Program-made: the position numbers and the translations under genes | Origin: Kutzneria sp. CA-103260 | GTDB taxonomy: Bacteria; Actinomycetota; Actinomycetes; Mycobacteriales; Pseudonocardiaceae | Assembly: GCF_018263855.1 (NCBI RefSeq) | Contig: NZ_CP073318.1 | Span: 10,478,001-10,542,000, forward strand | Length of the DNA: 64,000 nt | Reading direction: 5' to 3' | The notes under the pieces: model-generated | Seen by the model: the letters and a program-made list of their open reading frames with translations, nothing else | What the model was told of the DNA's origin: nothing | Database searches by the model: none | Shown: piece after piece, positions 24,890 to 30,962 of the stretch | How positions within the stretch are numbered: the first letter of the stretch is position 1 | Layout of the letters: every line of letters begins with the position of its first letter

Positions 24890-25270
24890 TCAGGGCCGGT
24901 GGTCGTGAATGCCGCCCTTGATCTTGCCCACCTGGAACATGGTCCCGGTCACGTTGCCGGTGAAGGTGTTGGTGATGACGTCGCCGCCGTTGGTGACCGT
25001 GATCTCCGCCCTGGCCGTCTCCCACAGCGTGCGCAGTTCGGCGCCGAACCCGGGATCCGCCTGCTCGGCGTTGTCCAGCACCTGAGCCAGCATGTCGACG
25101 ACTGCCTCGTTGTCCGGGGCCTTCCGCGCGGACGCCAGCACGAGCTCGGCGTTGCGGTCGTTGGCGAACTTCTCTTTCACCCGCTGCACGAGTTGGCCGA
25201 GAGCTTTCGCACCGGCGGGCACGACCTCTTTGGCCACCGCGCCGGCTATCGAGACCAGGATCGGATCCAT
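24890..25270 (-). CDS. Candidate NLR effector: helical Bell-like domain plus C-terminal amyloid-type motif
   Basis: 126 residues, ATG 25270 after GAGGAGG; a possible -10 (TACCGT on the minus strand) lies about 40 bp upstream. The N-terminus MDPILVSIAGAVAKEVVPAGAKAL is a small-residue-rich hydrophobic helix, followed by charged helices to about residue 88. The C-terminus holds NTFTG (101-105), GTMFQVGKI (109-117) and GGIH (119-122), ending four residues later. This combination (all-helical membrane-active head, short amyloid motif at the tail) is the design of effectors that partner NLRs in multicellular bacteria and of fungal HeLo proteins. Cell-killing activity is inferred. The NLR-like partner motif is at 21257-21316. 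Confidence 0.75.
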   Translation of the reverse strand: MDPILVSIAGAVAKEVVPAGAKALGQLVQRVKEKFANDRNAELVLASARKAPDNEAVVDMLAQVLDNAEQADPGFGAELRTLWETARAEITVTNGGDVITNTFTGNVTGTMFQVGKIKGGIHDHRP

Positions 25271-25372
25271 GCCACGCCTCCTCACGACAATCGGCCTCAC
25301 GGTAGCAGTGCTGGCCGGTCCGGGGTGGTGAAGTCCCGTGTGGCCCTGATCGCCACCCGAGCGGAGCAGTTG

Positions 25373-26170
25373 CTAGGAAGTCGGGCCGGGTTGGCAGCGT
25401 GGGCAGTACCAGGTCGGCCGCTGCTGCACGCCGCTGCCCTGCATGGCCCGCACGACGGCCTGGCCGCAGCGCAGACAGCGCTTGCCCTGCCGCTCGTACA
25501 CCCAGTGCTGCCGACCTCGGGCCAGCTCGCCGGTGGTGGACTGCTCCGGGTGCCATGCGTTACGTAGCAACAACTTGTGACTGATTTCGACGGCGCGGGC
25601 CGGATCGGTGGCGGACACCGGCGACCACGGGGAGACGCCGAGCAGGAAGCAGACCTCGGCCTTGTAGAGATTGCCGACCCCGGCCATCACGCGCTGGTCG
25701 AGCAGTGCGAGGCCCAGTTGGCGGCTCGGCTCGGTGGTCAGCCGCCGGACGGCCTCGGCGGCCATCTCGGCGTCCCAGGACGGGTGCAGCAGGTCCGGCC
25801 CGAGGTGGCCGACGAGCCGGGACTCCTTGGCGGTCGGCAGCAACTCCAAGTCGTGCAGGAGAAAACCGACGGCGGAACGGTCCGAAGTGGACAGAATGGC
25901 GCGGATCTGGTGGGTCGGGCGACGCCAGTGCTCGCCGGGACGGTACAGGTGCCAGCTGCCGTCCATGCGCAGATGGCTGTGCAGGCTGACGCCGTCACGC
26001 AGGCGCGTGAAGATGTGCTTGCCCACCGAGCCGACCTCGGCGACCTCTCGGCCGGCGAGGTCCATAGTGGACAGTGAGGGGTGGCGGATCTCCCCGCGCG
26101 TCAACGCCTTGCCGGCCAACGCATCGTGCAGCCGGTGCGCGGTGAGGAAAACCGTGTCGCCCTCGGGCAT
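25373..26170 (-). CDS. nei2: Fpg/Nei-family DNA glycosylase (Nei2 type)
   Basis: 265 residues, ATG 26170. P2 and E3 (MPEGDTVF) are the catalytic N-terminus, exposed after Met removal, and K51 (VGKHIF) is the conserved basic residue. The helix-two-turns-helix region AGVGNLYKAEVCFLLGVSP precedes a C4 zinc finger (CLRCGQ ... CPRC). It removes oxidised pyrimidines and cleaves the strand by beta-delta elimination in base-excision repair. The gene is translationally coupled to the upstream ParA-type gene (TGATG) and is followed by about 100 bp before the effector-like gene. Confidence 0.93.
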   Translation of the reverse strand: MPEGDTVFLTAHRLHDALAGKALTRGEIRHPSLSTMDLAGREVAEVGSVGKHIFTRLRDGVSLHSHLRMDGSWHLYRPGEHWRRPTHQIRAILSTSDRSAVGFLLHDLELLPTAKESRLVGHLGPDLLHPSWDAEMAAEAVRRLTTEPSRQLGLALLDQRVMAGVGNLYKAEVCFLLGVSPWSPVSATDPARAVEISHKLLLRNAWHPEQSTTGELARGRQHWVYERQGKRCLRCGQAVVRAMQGSGVQQRPTWYCPRCQPGPTS

Positions 26171-27117
26171 CAGGGCAGGTGCGGTTCCATGAACTGCGGC
26201 CGGCCGACCGGACCGGGCTCGGGAGCCGCCGGCTCGGCCTGGGTCTGCTCCACCTCGGTCTCCTCCACCTCGGTCTCTGCGACCTCGGGGGCCTCCTCCT
26301 CGGCCTGCGCGAACACCGAGCGGGTTCTGCGCCGGCTGGACCGCAACACCCGGGCCAGCAGCAAATTGAACGCCAGCGCCACCTCGCGGGCGCCCGGCGT
26401 GTTCCACATGTGGATCGGCATGCACGCGCCCTGCGCCTGCTGCACGGCCAGCCGGTCGGGCAGCGCCACCGGCATCACCAGCGGGCCGAAGATGTCCCGC
26501 AGCTCGTCGATCCGGAACTGGTGCTCGTGCGAGCGCGGCCGCACCCGGTTCACCACCACGCCCAGCGGCTGCAGCTCCGGGTTGTGCTCCTCCCGCTCCG
26601 CCTGCACCGCCTCGAACGCCCGCTGCACGCCCGACACCGCGAACATCGTCGGCTCGGTCACCAACAGCGCCCGGTCGGCCGCGACCAGCGCCGAACGGGT
26701 CAGCTGGCCCAGCGAGGGCGGGCAGTCCAACAGCACCAGCTGGTAGGGCTGCTCGTCCTCCTCCAGCATGTCGTGCACCGTGGACAGGGCCTTCTCCAGC
26801 CGGCTGAGCTTGTTGGTGCCGGGGTCCGGGTGGTTGAGCCCCTCCACCTCCTCCGCGCCGACCAGCACGTCCACGCCCTCGCCCCAGCCGCTGGGGGCGA
26901 TGGCCTTGCGCACTGTGTCGGGCGTCGGCTTCTGCAGCACGTGGAACAGGGTGGCCTCGGTCTCGGCCGGTTCCAGCGTGGCTGTCGAGTTGCACTGCGG
27001 GTCCAGGTCCACCACCAGGGTGCGAACACCCCGGCGCAGCGCCGCCGAGGCCAGGCCCAGGGCAACCGTGGTCTTGCCGACACCGCCCTTGAGGCTCAAC
27101 ACCGCAACCGTATGCAC
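26170..27117 (-). CDS. ParA/MinD-family ATPase
   Basis: 315 residues from GTG 27117. The deviant Walker A KGGVGKTT is at 10-17 with the signature lysine K10, and switch motifs VVDLDPQCNSTATL and LVLLDCPPSLGQLTRSALV follow. The C-terminal 70 residues are Glu/Val/Thr-rich (EVAETEVEETEVEQTQ) and probably disordered. ParA-type ATPases position cargo such as plasmids, chromosomes or proteins on the nucleoid. No parB or parS is nearby, so this is an orphan, and the cargo is unknown. It is paired with nei2 in one operon. Confidence 0.88.
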   Translation of the reverse strand: MHTVAVLSLKGGVGKTTVALGLASAALRRGVRTLVVDLDPQCNSTATLEPAETEATLFHVLQKPTPDTVRKAIAPSGWGEGVDVLVGAEEVEGLNHPDPGTNKLSRLEKALSTVHDMLEEDEQPYQLVLLDCPPSLGQLTRSALVAADRALLVTEPTMFAVSGVQRAFEAVQAEREEHNPELQPLGVVVNRVRPRSHEHQFRIDELRDIFGPLVMPVALPDRLAVQQAQGACMPIHMWNTPGAREVALAFNLLLARVLRSSRRRTRSVFAQAEEEAPEVAETEVEETEVEQTQAEPAAPEPGPVGRPQFMEPHLP

Positions 27118-27172
27118 ACGGGCAGCCTACGGTCTCAGACAAGCCGCGCAGATCACGACACCGGCACACCCA

Positions 27173-27178
27173 TAGACT
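27173..27178 (+). promoter_or_regulatory. -10 box (TAGACT) of the methyltransferase gene, leaderless arrangement
   Basis: TAGACT ends 7 nt before ATG 27186, with no Shine-Dalgarno between. Confidence 0.5.
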
Positions 27179-27185
27179 CGGGCCC

Positions 27186-27905
27186 ATGCGACCCGATGCC
27201 GTCCGCTTGGCGCTCGACACCGAGCTGGCTGCGGTCCGCCGCCGGCACACCGAGCCGCCCCGTGTGCTGGACGTGGGCGGTGGCTCCGGCGTGTGGGCCG
27301 TGCCCCTGGCCGCCGCCGGTTGCCTGGTCACGGTGGTCGATCCCAGCCCCAACGCCCTGGCCACGCTCCAGCGCCGGGCCGTCGAGGCCGGTGTCGCCGA
27401 CCTCGTCACCGCAGTCCAGGGCGACACCGACGCCCTCGCCGACCTCGTGCCCGCCGGCGGCGCCGACCTCGTGCTCGGGCACGGCGTCCTGGAAGTCGTC
27501 GACGACCTCCGCGCTGCCCTCGCCCAGCTCGCCGGCGCCGCCACCCCCGGCGGGGCCGTGTCGGTCCTGGTCGCCAACCGCTACGCCGCCCTGATCAACC
27601 GCGTCCTCGCCGGCCGCCTCGTCGACGCCCGCCAGCTGCTCGACGACCCCGACGGCCAGCTGCCCGGCGACCCCCTCCAGCGCCGCTTCGACGTGGACAG
27701 CCTCCGCTCCGCCCTCAGCGGCGCCGGCCTCGACGTCGAGCTCCTCCAGGGCTACGGCGTCGTCGCCGACCTCGTGCCCGGCGCCGTCCTGGAGGGCAGC
27801 CCCGGCGCCGCCGAGGCCCTCGCCCAGCTCGAGGTCGCCGCCGCCACCCAGCCCCCGCTCCGCGACGTCGCCTCTCGCCTGCACGCCCTCGCCCGCCGGC
27901 CCTGA
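27186..27905 (+). CDS. Class I SAM-dependent methyltransferase
   Basis: 239 residues, ATG 27186. Motif I VLDVGGGSGVWAVPLA, motif II VVDPSP, and a motif-IV-type VLGHGVLEVVDD define the Rossmann-fold SAM domain. A C-terminal helical cap with RFDVDSLRSALSGAGLDVELLQGYG follows. Proteins of this type are annotated SmtA/UbiE-like, and the substrate cannot be inferred. It is convergent with the second sedolisin gene and they share a bidirectional terminator. Confidence 0.88.
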   Translation: MRPDAVRLALDTELAAVRRRHTEPPRVLDVGGGSGVWAVPLAAAGCLVTVVDPSPNALATLQRRAVEAGVADLVTAVQGDTDALADLVPAGGADLVLGHGVLEVVDDLRAALAQLAGAATPGGAVSVLVANRYAALINRVLAGRLVDARQLLDDPDGQLPGDPLQRRFDVDSLRSALSGAGLDVELLQGYGVVADLVPGAVLEGSPGAAEALAQLEVAAATQPPLRDVASRLHALARRP

Positions 27906-27907
27906 CC

Positions 27908-27942
27908 TGGGCGGCGGGATGCGGTGAACATCCCGCCGCCCA
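27908..27942. terminator. Bidirectional terminator between convergent genes
   Basis: A perfect 13-bp stem TGGGCGGCGGGAT/ATCCCGCCGCCCA with a 9-nt loop fills nearly all of the 44-bp gap between the two stop codons. Confidence 0.88.
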
Positions 27943-27949
27943 AGGGAAA

Positions 27950-29191
27950 TCAGAAGCCGGTGACCCCGTTGGGGGTGCCCAGCCCGGTCGGCCCGTCGTA
28001 GCCGGCCCCGGCGGTGCACAGGTAGGTGCCGCCGCAGCTGCCGTTGGAGCCGGTGGTCACGTCGTTCAGCCCGGACGTGTGCGCGTACGGGTACGAGCCG
28101 GAGGTGACCGAGTTGCCAGCCAGCGCGTAGACGCTGGCGATGATCGGCGAGGACAGGCTGGTGCCGCCCACCTGCACCCAGCCGTCCGCGCCCTGGGCCA
28201 GGCCCAGTGCGATCAGGAAATCGCAGAACGAGCTCGTGCCGCAGCTGTTGTAGGTGTCGTAGATGCCCAGGCCGGACGCCGGGTCGGCGTCCGCGGAGAC
28301 GTCGGCGACGGTCCGCATGGCGCACCCGGTGTCATGCTGCCAGGCCGGCTTGGGCTCGATCGCCGAGCAGCCGCTGCCGGCCCCGGACCACGCCTTCTCG
28401 GTCCAGCCGCGCGGGGTGCCGGCGGCCTTGGTGAGCGTGGTGCCGCCGACGGCGGTGACGTACGGCGAGGACGCCGGCCAGCTGACGCCGTAGCCGGAGT
28501 CGCCGGAGGACGCGGTGACGGCGATGCCCGGGTGGTTCAGGTGCGCGTCAGCGGCCGTGATGGTGCCGTCCTCGGCGCCGCCGTAGCTGTTCGAGATCGC
28601 CACCACGCCCGGGGTCGCCGCAGCGGTGTCCACGGCGGTCATCAGCGGGTCGGTGTCCGCGGAGTTGGCTTCCACCAACAGGATGTGGCAGTCGGGGCAG
28701 GCGGAGGAGACGGCGTCCAGGTCAAGGCTGATCTCCTCGGCCCAGCCGTAGTCGCCGGCCGGCAGCGGGCTGGCCGCCCCGTTCTGGTTCACCTTCTTGA
28801 AGCAGCCGTTGGCCGTGGTGCACGGGGCCAGGCCGCGCTTGCTGCGGAACACGGCCAGGTCGGCCTCGGCGGTCGGCGCGTCCATGGCGTCCACGATGGC
28901 CACGGTGCGGCCGTTGGCGTGCAGGTTGGTCAGGCCGTAGGCGGACTGGATGTCGGCGGGCGCGAGGCCCACGGGGTTGGTGACGGTCATCGGGCCGGGG
29001 CCGTTGGGCGACTTGATCGCCTTGCCCAGGCAGTGGAAGTGGGCGTGGCTCGTGGCGCAGCCGAGGTCGACCAGGCCACCGGACAGCAGCGGGGCGGCCT
29101 GGGCGACAGGCGCCGCGAAGGACAGGGGTACGAGCGCGGCGGCGGCCAGCGCGAGAACTGCGAGGAATCGGGTTCTGCCGCAGGGGGACAT
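27950..29191 (-). CDS. Secreted S53-type sedolisin-like peptidase without propeptide
   Basis: 413 residues, ATG 29191 after CCTAGGAGGCGG. A signal peptide (RTRFLAVLALAAAALVPLSFAAPVAQA) ends near 33. Mature sequence begins at once with a catalytic-domain-like segment (LAPADIQSAYGLTNL, TVAIVDAMDAPTAEADL); there is no pro-kumamolisin domain. It keeps E and D in EEISLDLDA, the oxyanion D in SSGDSGYG, S in GGTSLSSP, and the end loop GPTGLGTPNG. Cysteines are common, so several disulfides are likely. Sedolisins without a propeptide are known but need another route to folding. It is convergent with the methyltransferase gene, and its start faces dinB across about 170 bp. Confidence 0.9.
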   Translation of the reverse strand: MSPCGRTRFLAVLALAAAALVPLSFAAPVAQAAPLLSGGLVDLGCATSHAHFHCLGKAIKSPNGPGPMTVTNPVGLAPADIQSAYGLTNLHANGRTVAIVDAMDAPTAEADLAVFRSKRGLAPCTTANGCFKKVNQNGAASPLPAGDYGWAEEISLDLDAVSSACPDCHILLVEANSADTDPLMTAVDTAAATPGVVAISNSYGGAEDGTITAADAHLNHPGIAVTASSGDSGYGVSWPASSPYVTAVGGTTLTKAAGTPRGWTEKAWSGAGSGCSAIEPKPAWQHDTGCAMRTVADVSADADPASGLGIYDTYNSCGTSSFCDFLIALGLAQGADGWVQVGGTSLSSPIIASVYALAGNSVTSGSYPYAHTSGLNDVTTGSNGSCGGTYLCTAGAGYDGPTGLGTPNGVTGF

Positions 29192-29364
29192 TCCGCCTCC
29201 TAGGTGACTCGCGTCACATTCTGGGACTGGATCGTCTCGTGTCGCCCTCACGGGTGACACTCCGCCAAACGACTGGCGGCACTCACAGTTACGAGCTGCG
29301 GTTTTGTCAGTCCCTGACGCTAGACTCGGCCCGACCGAGTCGAACGTGTGATCGAGGGGGACGC

Positions 29365-30630
29365 ATGGGGCGCAGTGGCAACCTGCCCCGCGGCCTGGTG
29401 GAGCGGTTCCGGGTGTCGGACACCGTGTGGCCGGACGACGCCGGCTGCCCGATCCTGCACGTCGACATGGACGCCTTCTACGCGTCGGTGGAGATCCGGG
29501 AGCGGCCGGAGCTCAGGGACAAGCCGGTGATCGTGGGCGGCACCGGCAACCGGGGCGTGGTGTCCTCGGCCAACTACATCGCCCGCGGCTACGGCGTGCG
29601 CTCGGCGATGCCGACCACGAGGGCTCGCCGGCTGTGCCCGCACGCGGTGTTCATCCCGCCCACCTTCGCCCTCTACACCGAGGCGTCCCGGACCGTCATG
29701 AACCTGTTCCGGGAGATCACGCCGCTGGTCGAGCCGCTCAGCCTGGACGAGGCGTTCCTGGACGTGTCCGGCGCGCTGCGGCGGCTGCGCACCACGCCGT
29801 CCCGGATCGGCGCACAACTGCGGGCCGACGTGCTGGAGCGGACCGGCGTGAACTGCTCGGTCGGGGTGGCGGCCACGAAGTTCGTCGCCAAGCTGGCCTC
29901 GGGCCTGGCCAAGCCGGACGGCATGGTGGTGGTGCCGAAGGAGCAGTCGCTGGAGTTCCTGCACCCGCTGCCGGTGTCGGCGCTGTGGGGCGTCGGCGGC
30001 CGCACCGCGGAGGCGTTGGAGCGCATCGACATGCGCACCGTCGGCGACGTGGCGGCCGCGCCGCCGGCCCGGCTTCGGCGGGTGGTCGGCAATGCCGCCG
30101 CCGATCACCTGTACGCGCTGGCCAAGGGGCTCGACTCGCGGCCGGTGGTGCCGGAGTCGGCGGAGAAGTCGATCGGCGCGGAGGAGACGTTCGACGTCGA
30201 CCACCACGACCGGGAACTGCTGAAGCGGGAGCTGCTGCGGCTGTCCGAGCGGACCGCGACCACGCTGCGGGCCCGGGGGCTGCGGGGTCGGACCGTGTCG
30301 ATCAAGGTGCGTTTCGAGGATTTCACCACGATCACCCGGTCGAGGACCCTGCCGGTGGCCACCGATGTCACCCAGGAGGTCTATCAAGCCGCCGCGAAAC
30401 TGCTGACCGAGAACGTTCCGTATGGCGCCGTTCGGCTGATCGGCGTACGAGTCGAGCAATTGGCGCAGGCATCCGAGATCGGCGAACAGCTGTTCATCGA
30501 CGCCCCGGAGCGGGGCTGGCGGGAAGCAGACCAGGCCGCCGACTCGGCACGTTCCCGATTCGGCGGCGCGGCCGTGCGTCCAGCCTCATTGCTGGGACGA
30601 ACAACTCAGAAAGAACGGGGGATGAATTAG
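29365..30630 (+). CDS. dinB: Y-family DNA polymerase IV
   Basis: 421 residues, ATG 29365 after GAGGGGGA. Palm motifs VDMDAFYASVE (D34, D36) and SLDEAFLDV (D128, E129) give the catalytic acidic residues. SVGVAATKFVAKLASGLAKPDG and the little-finger domain follow. It copies damaged templates with low fidelity. The protein lacks the canonical beta-clamp peptide at its extreme C-terminus (it ends LLGRTTQKERGMN). A half-matched SOS-box-like sequence, GAAC-N4-GATC, lies at 29342-29353 and may be chance. Confidence 0.94.
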   Translation: MGRSGNLPRGLVERFRVSDTVWPDDAGCPILHVDMDAFYASVEIRERPELRDKPVIVGGTGNRGVVSSANYIARGYGVRSAMPTTRARRLCPHAVFIPPTFALYTEASRTVMNLFREITPLVEPLSLDEAFLDVSGALRRLRTTPSRIGAQLRADVLERTGVNCSVGVAATKFVAKLASGLAKPDGMVVVPKEQSLEFLHPLPVSALWGVGGRTAEALERIDMRTVGDVAAAPPARLRRVVGNAAADHLYALAKGLDSRPVVPESAEKSIGAEETFDVDHHDRELLKRELLRLSERTATTLRARGLRGRTVSIKVRFEDFTTITRSRTLPVATDVTQEVYQAAAKLLTENVPYGAVRLIGVRVEQLAQASEIGEQLFIDAPERGWREADQAADSARSRFGGAAVRPASLLGRTTQKERGMN

Positions 30631-30634
30631 CGGT

Positions 30635-30766
30635 TTAGTTGTACGGCTGGCCGGCGGCCGGGGTGGCCGAACCGTTGGTCGTCTGCGTCGTGGCTGCGCT
30701 GGCGACAGCGCCGGCACCTGCGAAAATGGCGAGCGCGAAGGCCATGACGGCCAGGGCGAAGCGCAT
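30635..30766 (-). CDS. 43-residue secreted peptide
   Basis: ATG 30766 with GGAGG five nt upstream opens MRFALAVMAFALAIFAGAGAVASAATTQ, a clear signal peptide with an AxA cleavage site, leaving a mature peptide of about 20 residues rich in Thr, Asn and Pro that ends AAGQPYN. No family recognised. The gene is divergent from the LAL/LuxR regulator (197 bp between starts, unusually AT-rich), and its stop is 5 bp from the dinB stop. It may be an extracellular signal or cell-wall peptide; this is a guess. Confidence 0.65.
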   Translation of the reverse strand: MRFALAVMAFALAIFAGAGAVASAATTQTTNGSATPAAGQPYN

Positions 30767-30926
30767 TGTTCCTCCGTGGTGATTACTCATCAGTACACAG
30801 GTGGTGCGCGATTCAACACCTAGGGTGACAGTCGACGTGTGACGCCCGAACCAGCGGCGAATGAACAATCGATCGCAATTATTTCGCTCGGTGTTCACCT
30901 AGAATAGTTCGAATAAATGAAATCCC

Positions 30927-30955
30927 TTGTTCAACTGTCGTTTTTGTTGTATTCT
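30927..30955 (+). promoter_or_regulatory. Promoter of the LAL regulator, TTGTTC-17-TATTCT, leaderless
   Basis: TTGTTC (30927-30932) and TATTCT (30950-30955) are 17 bp apart, and the -10 ends 7 nt before ATG 30963. This is among the clearest housekeeping-type promoters in the window. Confidence 0.65.
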
Positions 30956-30962
30956 GGCCGGC

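Noticed and set aside
26170..27117. Chromosome or plasmid partition locus
   Set aside because: No parB-like gene or parS-like palindromes were seen near the ParA-type gene.
29342..29353. A possible SOS/LexA box (GAAC-N4-GATC) before dinB
   Set aside because: Only one half-site is intact and it lies downstream of the likely -10, so chance is the simpler reading.
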